DNA of 37,486 nt from positions 1 to 37,486 of the forward strand of contig JAQYAI010000164.1 in NCBI GenBank assembly GCA_029227655.1. Reading direction: 5' to 3'. Of this stretch, positions 7,632 through 15,190 are shown piece after piece. Each line of letters opens with the position of its first letter. The first letter of the stretch is position 1. Under the pieces are notes generated by a model. It was not told where the DNA came from, made no database searches, and saw only the letters and a list, made by a program, of their open reading frames with translations. The stretch comes from a bacterium (GTDB lineage Bacteria; Bacillota; Clostridia; Lachnospirales; Lachnospiraceae). A program made the position numbers and the translations under genes.

Positions 7632-8024
7632 CTAAAATTTGATTACTTTTGGTGCTTCCGTAAATGATGAGAATGTTGCTGTCGCATCTTTTAAATAAAG
7701 GACTTCTGTGTTGTCATCTTCCGGATCATACATTACTTTTAAATTTGGATAATTATCTAACATATGTACTTTTGGTTCTACACGATCATCTCTTACCATT
7801 GTTGCAGCAATTCTCAGCCAGCGCTTTCCATCAAACGCACAGATTTCCGCTTTTGGATTTGCCTGTATCTGTTTCGAAACGTCTTTCACTTTTCCTGTCT
7901 GAATATAAAGTTTATCTTCAAACAAATCTACCGTTCCAAAAGGACGTACTCTTGGCTGATTCCCTTCTACAGTTGCCAGATAATAAGTTCCACACTGCTT
8001 TAAAAAATCATATACTTCGTTCAT
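7632..8024 (-). CDS. PNPOx-fold flavin-binding protein
   Basis: 130 residues with the split-barrel pattern of the pyridoxamine-phosphate-oxidase-like family. It opens with MNEVYDFLKQCGTYYLATVEGNQPRVRPFG, then KLYIQTGKVKDVSKQIQANPKAEI and the closing strand region. Such short proteins bind FMN, and many reduce small molecules or are annotated as NimC/NimA-like. True pyridoxamine oxidase activity is unlikely because the long C-terminal dimer/substrate region is absent. It lies 45 nt downstream of the VOC gene, so it is probably in the same transcript, and is followed by a strong terminator. Confidence 0.8.
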   Translation of the reverse strand: MNEVYDFLKQCGTYYLATVEGNQPRVRPFGTVDLFEDKLYIQTGKVKDVSKQIQANPKAEICAFDGKRWLRIAATMVRDDRVEPKVHMLDNYPNLKVMYDPEDDNTEVLYLKDATATFSSFTEAPKVIKF

Positions 8025-8045
8025 GTTGTATTCTCCTTTTCTTAT

Positions 8046-8061
8046 CGCCGGTCCAACGGCG
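8046..8061 (-). other. Small hairpin between the VOC and PNPOx genes
   Basis: CGCCG and CGGCG arms around a 6-nt loop, with no T-tract on either strand. It may protect or partly attenuate the transcript; no terminator call is made. Confidence 0.4.
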
Positions 8062-8069
8062 TTATTTCA

Positions 8070-8435
8070 CTATTCCATCGGCGTACCAACTTCAATGAGA
8101 TTCCCATCTGGATCATAGAAACGGATGACCTTCTGTCCCCATGTATGTGTCATCAGTTTATTCACGTACTTCACAGATGGCTTATATTTCTCAAGCCTGT
8201 CTATAAAAACTTCCAGATTTTTCTCCTCAAAATATAGCTCACAGGAATTATTTTCAGGAATCACTTCTTTCCCAGTAAATTTCTTCCAGATTGCCTCATC
8301 TTGGAGCACCAGTCCCTCTGTTAATATCATATTCCCATCATTATCAACAATCGTTTCAAGTCCGAACAAATCATGATAAAATTTTTTCGACCGTTCAATA
8401 TCTTTCACAACTATAAGGACATTTTTTAGTTTCAT
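8070..8435 (-). CDS. VOC family (glyoxalase/dioxygenase-fold) protein
   Basis: 121 residues. The double beta-alpha-beta-beta-beta layout of the vicinal oxygen chelate fold is visible: first module MKLKNVLIVVKDIERSKKFY, ending around LVLQDE; second module ELYFEEKNLEVFIDRLEKY, ending in FYDPDGNLIEVG. The final Glu of NLIEVG is the usual metal ligand, but the first strand has Asn where many members have His, so metal binding may be altered. Substrate unknown. It has its own promoter upstream (TTGTTT, 17 bp, TAAAAT) and leads a two-gene unit with the PNPOx-like gene. Confidence 0.82.
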   Translation of the reverse strand: MKLKNVLIVVKDIERSKKFYHDLFGLETIVDNDGNMILTEGLVLQDEAIWKKFTGKEVIPENNSCELYFEEKNLEVFIDRLEKYKPSVKYVNKLMTHTWGQKVIRFYDPDGNLIEVGTPME

Positions 8436-8468
8436 GATTTTTCCTCCAAAACATATCTGATATAAATG

Positions 8469-8497
8469 ATTTTATCTCATTCTCTGTGATAAAACAA
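8469..8497 (-). promoter_or_regulatory. Promoter of the VOC-PNPOx unit
   Basis: Minus strand TTGTTT (8492-8497), 17-bp spacer, TAAAAT (8469-8474), 34 nt upstream of the VOC start codon. Confidence 0.5.
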
Positions 8498-8552
8498 CTC
8501 ATGAATAAAATTTTTCATAGTCTTCATTTTCATACTCACAGACATATTTCAA

Positions 8553-8582
8553 TTCACGAAAAAAGAAAAAAGCACATACAAT
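8553..8582 (+). promoter_or_regulatory. Probable promoter of the cupin gene
   Basis: TTCACG (8553-8558), an A-rich 18-bp spacer and TACAAT (8577-8582), about 30 nt upstream of the start codon. The -35 is weak. Confidence 0.4.
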
Positions 8583-8612
8583 GTATCAAAAATATATAAC
8601 TAAGGGTTCGGT

Positions 8613-9038
8613 ATGATTCCTTATAATTGTGACACGAAAAATACGCTTACTCCCAGACCATATATAACGAACATCGAACAAAAATCGATGCAAAATGCAA
8701 ATTTCCGTACCGCCATCTGGACTGGCCGTCATGCACAAATGACCCTGATGTGCATTCCTATGTGTTCGGATATCGGATTGGAGATGCATCCAGAAACAGA
8801 CCAGATTATTCGAATCGAGCAGGGGATGGCTCTTGTGAAAATGGGACAGAGCAAAAATGAATTGCACTTCCAATTTGAAGTTTACAAAGATGATGCCATT
8901 TTTGTTCCTGCCGGAACATGGCACAATGTGATAAATATTGGAAGGACACCATTAAAAGTTTCTTCTGTTTATGCACCGCCTCACCACCCGGCAGGGACGG
9001 TTCATCGCACGAAGGAAGAAGCTGAGGAGGACTATTAA
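8613..9038 (+). CDS. Single-domain cupin protein
   Basis: 141 residues with both cupin motifs. Motif 1 is GLEMHPETDQIIRIEQG (residues about 53-69, with metal-ligand His and Glu/Asp positions), and motif 2 is PAGTWHNVINIG (about 105-116, with the last His ligand). The spacing fits a small metal-binding beta-barrel. Close relatives are annotated only as cupin-domain proteins; the reaction is unknown. It is one of few plus-strand genes here. AAGGG lies eight bases before the ATG, and a hairpin follows the stop. Confidence 0.82.
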   Translation: MIPYNCDTKNTLTPRPYITNIEQKSMQNANFRTAIWTGRHAQMTLMCIPMCSDIGLEMHPETDQIIRIEQGMALVKMGQSKNELHFQFEVYKDDAIFVPAGTWHNVINIGRTPLKVSSVYAPPHHPAGTVHRTKEEAEEDY

Positions 9039-9041
9039 AAA

Positions 9042-9071
9042 GGCGATGACGAGTTCACACTCGTCACCGCT
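9042..9071 (+). terminator. Hairpin after the cupin gene
   Basis: A 12-nt left arm (GGCGATGACGAG) pairs with CTCGTCACCGCT at 10 of 12 positions around TTCACA. The following T-tract is short, so termination may be incomplete. Confidence 0.55.
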
Positions 9072-9108
9072 CTTCATGAAATGCTCGATGGAAGAGTAAT
9101 TTTCTTTA

Positions 9109-9423
9109 TCAATATTTCAAATACGCTCCGATTTTTTCTACTAATCCTTGATCCGCTGGCAACCACTCCACGCTATTCAGTGTCTCATTCGTCAACCACT
9201 TCGCAGCTTCATACGTATATTTCTGGTATAAAACCAAATCTGTATTCTGATAACGTCTACTATAGTTTTCTTTATAACGAGAAATTCCAAAATCAATTAG
9301 TTCTTCTAAAATGGAATAAAAATCTGGGTTCCTGAGCATTTCTTCAAATGATTTAGAGATACAATAGTCACCTTCTTCTTTTTCCAAGAAAACACACTGT
9401 GCATAAGTCTTCTTTGCGCCGAC
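9109..9423 (-). pseudogene. Remnant, possibly of a DUF3427-type helicase C-terminus
   Basis: The ORF track begins at a TTG (9387), but the frame is open back to 9423 with no ATG and no ribosome site, giving VGAKKTYAQCVFLEKEEGDY before the listed peptide. The stretch FEEMLRNPDFYSILEELIDFGISRYK plus LYQKYTYEAAKWL resembles, by eye, the C-terminal region of DEAD/DEAH helicases with DUF3427. No helicase motif is present and both ends are missing. It borders other broken genes. A short independent protein of unknown function is the alternative. Confidence 0.4.
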
Positions 9424-9467
9424 CTAATATTAACCGTTATTAAAATATAATTTTGTTGTAAAGACCC

Positions 9468-10068
9468 CTATAAAATCCTTATTATCTGTTCATACAAGAG
9501 TATCTCGTCTGCATTGACATTTCTATTATCATGATAATGTCCAAAGAACCACTTTTTAAACTTCACCGTTTGTCTTATCTCTTCAAAATAAGAATTCAAA
9601 ATGTCTGGTTTATAAGTTCCACAACTAATTAAGGCCAATGTACTGGCGGCACAACAATGCGAAACAATAAAATCTACTGTATTATAATGCTCCAATAAAT
9701 TTCTACGCCCTTCATTCATTTCCTCTTCTGAGGGCAATTCCTGTTTCCACCAACTCAGATGATTGATACGATAAGGTTTCCATCCCTTTTCTCTGAACTT
9801 TCCCACCATGCCATTTTTCTACTGGATATTCTGATAATCTATCAAAATTCTCATGGTTTCCTAAAACAAATAGTGCCGTAAAAGATTTACAGTCGAACCA
9901 ATCCAAGATCATAGTTTCTTGTCTGCTTTCTTCATACTTACTCCACACACCGCCAAAATCACCACAAATAATTACATAGTCATCCTTGGTCATTTCTTTT
10001 TGCTCAGAGAAAATGCTAACATTAAAGCGTTCGAAATTCCCATGACAATCACCAGTTATATAAATCAT
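9468..10068 (-). pseudogene. Metallophosphoesterase pseudogene with internal deletion
   Basis: Two overlapping ORFs together make one broken calcineurin-like phosphoesterase. The upstream part starts MIYITGDCHGNFERF (motif GDxHG), then VIICGDFGGVW (GDxxD/GDxxG region) and VLGNHENFDRL (GNHE). It continues to EKWHGGKV and then runs out of frame. The downstream part picks up with GWKPYRINHLSWWKQELP and ends with SHCCAAST and FFGHYHDN (the GHxH motif). The central residues normally between these parts are missing and the frame changes near 9810. There is no ribosome site, because the start codon lies directly against a tRNA fragment. Catalytic motifs survive but no intact protein can be made. Confidence 0.75.
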
Positions 10069-10069
10069 T

Positions 10070-10119
10070 GACCATTCATGATTACTAGTCATGTGCGCTA
10101 CCATCTGCGCCACCTCGGA
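10070..10119 (-). pseudogene. Truncated tRNA gene (5' 50 nt), anticodon AGT (Thr-like)
   Basis: On the minus strand the sequence reads as a canonical tRNA up to the variable loop: acceptor TCCGAGG, D-arm GCGC-AGATGGTA-GCGC, anticodon arm CATGA-CTAGTAA-TCATG, then AATGGTC. The T-arm and 3' acceptor strand are absent, and the sequence changes abruptly into the metallophosphoesterase start. tRNA genes are common integration and recombination sites, so this may mark an old excision or deletion. Translating it produces the false N-terminus of the 142-residue ORF in the track. Confidence 0.75.
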
Positions 10120-10222
10120 GTTTGGCATCCCAATTTTCAAGAATTGGTATGTTTTTCTTGTAACGTAACCCTGTTACAGGGAAGCTGAGTTTAAGGTTTT
10201 CATAATGCAGACACGCCTGTGC

Positions 10223-10244
10223 CAAGACTCGCGAACGAGTCTTG
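10223..10244. repeat. 9-bp hairpin with TTCG tetraloop
   Basis: CAAGACTCG and CGAGTCTTG arms around CGAA (TTCG on the minus strand). It lies within the remnant region between the XRE/coiled-coil fragment and the tRNA fragment. A second element nearby is the palindrome CCCTGTTACAGGG at about 10172-10184. Confidence 0.55.
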
Positions 10245-10247
10245 ATT

Positions 10248-10478
10248 TATGCTATTTCAATAAAAGTGGTTGCATTAGACACTTTAATCTGTGTATCCAA
10301 TTCAGTGAGAAGAATATTCCGTTTTTCTTCCAATACTTCCAGCTTCTTTTTCACATCCAACGGGTCTAACACTTCCTAAACCAAGATACTGCTGAACATC
10401 TTTCACCGTAAGACCTCGTTTGTCCATGATTCTTCTTAAATTAGTTCCGGTTTTTCTCTTATCAATTGTTGGAAACAT
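10248..10478 (-). pseudogene. Truncated XRE-type regulator joined to an unrelated C-terminal fragment
   Basis: From an ATG at 10478 with a good AGGAGG site, the reading is MFPTIDKRKTGTNLRRIMDK, then GLTVKDVQQYLGLGSV: the N-terminus of a Cro/CI-type HTH protein, including the start of the recognition helix region. The sequence then loses homology. In the next frame a coiled-coil C-terminus is readable (LDVKKKLEVLEEKRNILLTE, ending at a stop at 10248), like the dimerisation helix of MerR-type regulators. Two unrelated gene ends therefore appear fused by deletion. The track's start at 10544 is too early. It follows the arsC-like gene closely and may still be transcribed. Confidence 0.6.
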
Positions 10479-10488
10479 CGTTATCCTC

Positions 10489-10830
10489 CTAACTCCATCC
10501 CTTCCACACCTCAGGCTGATACCCAACGGTAGCCTGTTTTCCATTGCGTACGATCGGTGTCTTTATAATTCTCTGATTCTCCAGAATTTTCTCTTCACGG
10601 TCTTCTTCTGCGATATAAGTAATGAGTGCCAGCAGATTTTTATCTTTGCACTGCTGGTCAATCAACTTTTCATAACCGCCTACCGCCTGACATACGGAGC
10701 GGAATTCCCCCTTGCTGAGTCCTTTTTCTTTCATATCAATAAACTGATATTTGATGCCACGCTCTTTAAAATAGCGCTCTGCCTTTTTGCTGTCAAAGCT
10801 TTTCTTTGTTCCAAAAATTTGTATATTCAT
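10489..10830 (-). CDS. ArsC/Spx-family protein lacking the catalytic cysteine
   Basis: 113 residues with the thioredoxin-like ArsC fold: MNIQIFGTKKSFDSKKAERYFKERGIKYQFIDMKEKGLS, then RIIKTPIVRNGKQATVGY, where TP is the conserved cis-Pro. In most relatives the position of Ser-11 is the redox cysteine; here it is Ser, so arsenate reductase chemistry is unlikely. The track start (142 aa) is too long. The ATG at 10830 shares its A with the stop of the deformylase gene (TAATG), so the two are translationally coupled. The role is perhaps Spx-like or structural. Confidence 0.75.
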   Translation of the reverse strand: MNIQIFGTKKSFDSKKAERYFKERGIKYQFIDMKEKGLSKGEFRSVCQAVGGYEKLIDQQCKDKNLLALITYIAEEDREEKILENQRIIKTPIVRNGKQATVGYQPEVWKGWS

Positions 10831-11240
10831 TAAATGATCTTTCCTTCCAAATGGTCTATTTCGTGCTGACAGATTTGTGCTGTCCACCCCGTCAGTTTCT
10901 GTTTTTGTTTCTTCCATGCAAAATCATAGTACTCTACTTCTATGTTCTGGTACCTTGTCGTCTTACGGACACCATCCAAAGACAGGCAGCCTTCTTCTGC
11001 TTCATATGGCGTGTCCTTTTTTATGATCACCGGATTAAACATCACTACATCCATGAATCCCATATTTACAATAATGACATTTTTCTTTACTCCAATCATA
11101 TTTGCGGCCATTCCAACACAATGCTCTCTATTTGCCCGTAATGTGTCCTGCAGATCTCTTCCAATTTGTATATCTTCCTTTGTTGCTGGTTCCGATTTCT
11201 GTCCCAGAAAAAAAATGTCTCTCATAATAGGTTTAATCAT
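10830..11240 (-). CDS. def: Peptide deformylase
   Basis: 136 residues with all three family motifs: GMAANMIG (motif I, usually GxGLAAxQ, here with Asn for Gln), EEGCLSL (motif II, with metal Cys) and QHEIDHLEG (motif III, HExxH). It removes the formyl group from nascent proteins in the cytoplasm using Fe/Zn. The motif I variation is seen in a divergent deformylase class common in Clostridia. It leads a small operon with the arsC-like gene. Upstream are two candidate promoters and an inverted repeat. Confidence 0.88.
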   Translation of the reverse strand: MIKPIMRDIFFLGQKSEPATKEDIQIGRDLQDTLRANREHCVGMAANMIGVKKNVIIVNMGFMDVVMFNPVIIKKDTPYEAEEGCLSLDGVRKTTRYQNIEVEYYDFAWKKQKQKLTGWTAQICQHEIDHLEGKII

Positions 11241-11281
11241 ACAATTACTCTCCCATTCAAATTTTCTTTTAAGTATACAAG

Positions 11282-11318
11282 AATCCTCCTATCATTCAAC
11301 TTGTCTGATAAGAGGATT
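11282..11318. promoter_or_regulatory. Inverted repeat upstream of def, over a second promoter
   Basis: Arms AATCCTC-C-TATCA and TGATA-A-GAGGATT with an 11-nt loop. On the minus strand it overlaps a possible promoter TTGAAT (11294-11299), 16 bp, TATACT (11272-11277). On the plus strand it is followed by TTTTTCTTTT, so it could instead terminate plus-strand readthrough; no plus-strand gene is seen before it. Confidence 0.4.
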
Positions 11319-11336
11319 TTTCTTTTCATTTATTTT

Positions 11337-11365
11337 ATTATACTTGCAATCCATAATTGACGCAA
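11337..11365 (-). promoter_or_regulatory. Promoter of the def operon
   Basis: Minus strand TTGCGT (11360-11365), 17-bp spacer, TATAAT (11337-11342), immediately downstream of the flavoprotein gene's stop. Confidence 0.55.
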
Positions 11366-11368
11366 ACA

Positions 11369-12231
11369 TTACTTCCTATTATGTATGTTGCCATGCCTAT
11401 TCTTCCCTTTGTGTTCCTGCGGGGGAACGGATGGCACTTCCGTATCATTGCTTTTCACTTCGCCCTCCACAACTGCGGACTCAAGTGCATCATTGACGGC
11501 ATGAATGATTCCAACGGACGAATAGGTTGCCCCAGATACCGCATCTACCTCCAGAGATTGCTGATTTACAATATCCTCAATAATTCCTTTCGCGCGTTCA
11601 AAATAATTAGGGGTATCGTTCGCCTCTAAAATCTCGATATCTGTAACTGCACTATTTTCTACTGTAACAGCCACTTTGATCGTACTCTGATATCCGTTAG
11701 CAGAGCCTTCGTAAGTTCCATTTTTAACTGTGCCCCTGAAAAGGTAGCAGAAACATTTTCCTGGACTTCCTCCAGCTCATCCGTTCCTTTATCCTGAATA
11801 TCCGTGGAGTCCTTCCCCAGAGTCAGTATGCGGGATGGCAACTGAATCCCCACATCTACAATATGAACGATAACAAGTATCAACATACAGACCGTTAGAA
11901 TCCGATGAATCTGCATCCAGTTTTTCTTGCATATTTTGCGGCATAAATAGGAAATTCCCAGTAAAATGGATACAGCAAAACAGGCGGTACCCCAGTTCAG
12001 CGTGAAGATTACCGTCCCTAACTTTGCATTTGATAATGTTGTATCCATAAAATTACCTGCTAACAAGCCATGTATCAATCCAGTAATTATTAACACAACT
12101 CCCATAGGAATATGGATCTTATGGAACATCCGGTTGAGTTTCACCGATTTACTGATCCGGGCAATGTATTTCCATGCCGTCCCTATCACACACACCACGG
12201 CAATCCATGCCAAAACCATGCTTAATGTCAT
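11369..12231 (-). pseudogene. Membrane FMN-binding protein, split by a one-base frameshift
   Basis: The upstream ORF gives about four membrane helices (MTLSMVLAWIAVVCVIGTAW, then HIPMGVVLIITGLIHGLLAG, and so on), a His-containing cytochrome b/ferric-reductase-like layout, and a linker ending SATFSG. The downstream ORF is an FMN_bind domain: VKNGTYEGSANGY is in its frame just before the track's start, followed by DAVSGATYSSVG, the covalent-flavin motif, where Thr carries FMN. The two parts join if one G is added to the GGGG run at about 11735. Intact, it would be about 287 residues and act in electron transfer at the membrane. Either a true inactivation, a phase-variable tract or a sequence error. 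Confidence 0.75.
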
Positions 12232-12392
12232 CGAATACCTCCAATAAATTTATCTTTTGCGTTTTTCATACTACGCCCTTCCAATTGAATATTTTATTGT
12301 ATCACGAAAATCAAAAAAGTACACGGATGTTTTTTCACGAATTAAAAAAATGTTTTTCTTTTAACGTATTTCCAAAATGTGGAACCTCATCC

Positions 12393-13166
12393 TTAATTTC
12401 CACACTCAATACTGATTTCATTGAACACTTTGAGAATCTCATCCGTAGAAATCTTCTGTTTCTCTTCTCCGGTCTTATCCATCACACATTCGCCTTGATG
12501 CATCATAATCAGGCGGTTTCCATAATCTACCGCATAACGTAAGTTATGTGTTACCATGATAGTGGTCAAATGTTTTTCTTTTACAATCTTATCCGTAAGT
12601 TCCATAATCAGGTCCGCAGTCTTTGGATCCAGCGCTGCTGTGTGTTCGTCTAAAATCAGAAATTCGATTGGTGTCATTGTTGACATCAGAAGTGCCATTG
12701 CCTGACGCTGGCCTCCTGAAAGAGAACCGACCTTCACATGCAATTTATCTTCTAATCCAAGGCCCAATTGTGCCAGGTTTTCTCTGTAGAAATCAATTCT
12801 GGCTTTGTTGGTTCCACGGCTCAGTCCGTAGAGCTTTCCTTTGTTATCTGCAAGGGACATATTTTCCAGAATCGTCATAGACGGGCAGGTCCCCATTGCA
12901 GGATTCTGGTATACGCGGCCAATTTTGCGATTGCGCTTAAATTCTTTTTCTCTGGTAATCTCTTTCCCATCAATGAGAATCTGTCCTGCTTCGATGGGAA
13001 TACTTCCACAGATAATATTCAGCATGGAAGTCTTTCCAGAACCATTGCTTCCTACAACGGAAACGAATTCCCCTTTTTGAATCGTAAGGCTAAAATCCTG
13101 GAACAGACACATTTCATTTACCGTACCCGGATTATAATATTTATGAATGTTTTTAAGCTCCAGCAT
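12393..13166 (-). CDS. trpZ: ABC transporter ATP-binding protein (TrpZ-like)
   Basis: 257 residues with Walker A GSNGSGKTS (about 39-47), signature LSGGQRQAMALL (about 149-160), Walker B LILDEHTAALD (about 170-180) and the switch HisTH (VTHNLRY). The unusual HTAALD after Walker B is typical of the COG1101 subfamily that pairs with COG4120 permeases and COG2984 binding proteins, called TrpXYZ in streptococci. It overlaps the permease gene by 14 nt. It powers amino-acid uptake, tryptophan if the T-box reading is right. Confidence 0.85.
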   Translation of the reverse strand: MLELKNIHKYYNPGTVNEMCLFQDFSLTIQKGEFVSVVGSNGSGKTSMLNIICGSIPIEAGQILIDGKEITREKEFKRNRKIGRVYQNPAMGTCPSMTILENMSLADNKGKLYGLSRGTNKARIDFYRENLAQLGLGLEDKLHVKVGSLSGGQRQAMALLMSTMTPIEFLILDEHTAALDPKTADLIMELTDKIVKEKHLTTIMVTHNLRYAVDYGNRLIMMHQGECVMDKTGEEKQKISTDEILKVFNEISIECGN

Positions 13167-14040
13167 TTGTCTTCACCTTCTTCTTTCTATCCATATTGAT
13201 CACAAGAATGATCAGGAATAAGACTGCTGTGATCAATTTCATGTCCTGTGGTTCAAAATTGCGAAGTGCAATTGCAACACAGGCTTTGTAAATAATGGAA
13301 CCGATCAGCACTGCTGTCGTCGTTTTCAGCACGGTAAGCTTTTTAAAAATGCTGGTTCCAATGATCACACTTGCCAGCCCGATGACCATAGCACCGGTTC
13401 CGCTGGATATTTCAAACACGCGCTCTTCCTGACAGAAGATTCCGCCTGCAAACGCCACCAGACCATTTGCAATTGCAAGTCCGATAATCTTTACATTTCC
13501 CTGATCTTTTGCAAGCGATGTGACCAGTGTCGCATTATCTCCCACCGCTCTCAAGAGATACCCTGCCTTTGTTCCCAGAAAGATATCCAATAGAACCTTA
13601 CTGATCAGTGCCAGAATCAATATAACGATCAAGGTCTTCCATTTACTCAAAGCATCCGGGAAGACCGAATCGATCACATCATTTTTAAATATGGTCTGCT
13701 GTGAAAATAATGGAACATTGGATGTTCCCGCAATACGAAGATTTACGGTCCACAGGGCAGTCATCATAATGATCCCGGAAAGTAGATCCCGCACCTGACA
13801 TTTCACATGAATCAGTCCTGTTAAGGTTCCTGCAAATGCTCCGACCAAAAACGCAATTGGAAGCGTCAGATATGGATTTACCCCTTTCGTGATCAGAAGG
13901 GCAGTGACTGCTGCCCCCAGTGGAAAGCTTCCATCCACTGTCAGATCTGGAAAATCTAAAATTTTATATGTGATATAAATTCCTAAGGCTAATATTCCAT
14001 AAATAAGCCCTTGTTCAACAATTGATATTGCAAAGTTCAT
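13153..14040 (-). CDS. trpY: ABC transporter permease (TrpY-like)
   Basis: 295 residues with about eight hydrophobic segments. The opening MNFAISIVEQGLIYGILALGIYITYKIL and the motif DFPDLTVDGSFPLGAA are characteristic of the COG4120 permeases related to branched-chain amino-acid permeases. As a homodimer it would form the membrane channel of the transporter. It lies 32 nt behind the binding-protein gene and overlaps the ATPase gene. Regulated by the upstream T-box through the common transcript. Confidence 0.85.
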   Translation of the reverse strand: MNFAISIVEQGLIYGILALGIYITYKILDFPDLTVDGSFPLGAAVTALLITKGVNPYLTLPIAFLVGAFAGTLTGLIHVKCQVRDLLSGIIMMTALWTVNLRIAGTSNVPLFSQQTIFKNDVIDSVFPDALSKWKTLIVILILALISKVLLDIFLGTKAGYLLRAVGDNATLVTSLAKDQGNVKIIGLAIANGLVAFAGGIFCQEERVFEISSGTGAMVIGLASVIIGTSIFKKLTVLKTTTAVLIGSIIYKACVAIALRNFEPQDMKLITAVLFLIILVINMDRKKKVKTNAGA

Positions 14041-14072
14041 GCAATGTTCCTCTCTTTTCTGCTTTCCAGCTT

Positions 14073-15092
14073 CTATTCCTCTACGATAGTATCATATGTT
14101 TCTACCGCGCTGTTTACCAAATCTTGTTTTATCGTAATATTGAGATTTTCTGCAACCTTTGTATTGATGTAAAGTCCTGCTTCTGTAATCAGTTCAAACG
14201 ATAATTCAGATGCTTTTGCTTCCCCTTTTAATACTTTCGCTGCCATCTCACCTGTTTTTCTTCCGAGTGCCACATAGTCCAGACCTTCTGCTGCAAGACA
14301 GCCAATCTTTACCTGTTCGATTTCACTTCCGAATACCGGAATATTTGCTGCATTTGCTTTGTCGAGAACGGTTGCAAGTGCACTTACCACCGTATTGTCT
14401 GTCAGGTTTGTAATACAATCTACTTTTGTCAAAAGATCTTCTGCCGCAAGACCAACTTCGGAAACGGCTGTGACACCTTTTGTCACTAATTCAAATCCAT
14501 AATCGCCAACCTTTTCTTCATATTCGGCGATGGCTGACACACTGTTGGCTTCACTTGTCGTGTAAATAATACCGATTGTCTTGGCATCCGGAAGGATTTC
14601 CCGAATCATCTCAAGCTGTGCTTCTACTGGTAGTTTATCACTTGTTCCTGTCACTTCTCCGACTGGTGTTCCGTCTTTCGCTGCAAGTTCTGCGGCTACC
14701 GGATCTGTGACTGCGGTAAATATTACCGGAATCTCTTCATCCATTGCTGCATTATATGCTGCCTGCGCACTTGGTGTTGCAATCGCACAGATCATATCCA
14801 TCTTATCTGATACAAAGCTGCTGGAAATCTGAGATGCGGTTCCCATGTCAGCCGCTGCATTTTTATATTCTACTGTTAAATTTTCACCTTCCACGATTCC
14901 CGCTTCTGCCAGCCCATTAAGGAACCCTTCCCGGCAGTTGTCTAAAGAACCATGCTCTGCAAACTGGGAAATACCAATCGTATATGTGTCCGCTTCTTCT
15001 TTTGCATTGCTTCCTTCTTTTGCACCACATCCAGCCATGAGGGATACTGTCATTACCATTCCTAAAACTACTGCTAACATTCTTTTCTTCAT
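14073..15092 (-). CDS. trpX: Substrate-binding lipoprotein (TrpX-like)
   Basis: About 339 residues. It has a lipoprotein signal peptide MKKRMLAVVLGMVMTVSLMAGC with Cys as the lipidation site, then a linker and the mature ABC_sub_bind (COG2984) fold, containing IGISQFAEHGSLDNCREGF, VIFTAVTDPVAAEL and IPVFGSEIEQVKIGCLA. I choose the ATG at 15092 because AAGGAG lies nine bases before it; the track's start is seven residues earlier. It is the first gene of the transporter operon behind the T-box. Orthologues in streptococci with T-box control are predicted tryptophan binding proteins. Confidence 0.85.
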   Translation of the reverse strand: MKKRMLAVVLGMVMTVSLMAGCGAKEGSNAKEEADTYTIGISQFAEHGSLDNCREGFLNGLAEAGIVEGENLTVEYKNAAADMGTASQISSSFVSDKMDMICAIATPSAQAAYNAAMDEEIPVIFTAVTDPVAAELAAKDGTPVGEVTGTSDKLPVEAQLEMIREILPDAKTIGIIYTTSEANSVSAIAEYEEKVGDYGFELVTKGVTAVSEVGLAAEDLLTKVDCITNLTDNTVVSALATVLDKANAANIPVFGSEIEQVKIGCLAAEGLDYVALGRKTGEMAAKVLKGEAKASELSFELITEAGLYINTKVAENLNITIKQDLVNSAVETYDTIVEE

Positions 15093-15190
15093 AATCGTCT
15101 TCTCCTTTTTCATAAATAAGATTTTTACCTCGCTAGTCTGAAAGAAGTCCGTTTATTGAAGCCGGGTTCGTGGTACAATCGGAATTGTTT

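Noticed and set aside
7664-8098. 144-residue plus ORF
   Set aside because: Antisense of the PNPOx-like gene; Leu-rich shadow.
10070-10140. N-terminal 24 residues of the 142-residue phosphoesterase ORF
   Set aside because: They are a translation of the tRNA fragment, not protein sequence.
10942-11496. 184-residue plus ORF
   Set aside because: Antisense to def and its upstream region, Cys/Phe/Ser-rich shadow with no start signal.
12232-12392. Regulatory site before the flavoprotein gene
   Set aside because: A TCACGAA direct repeat and a TACAAT are present, but no convincing -35/-10 pair or terminator could be fixed.
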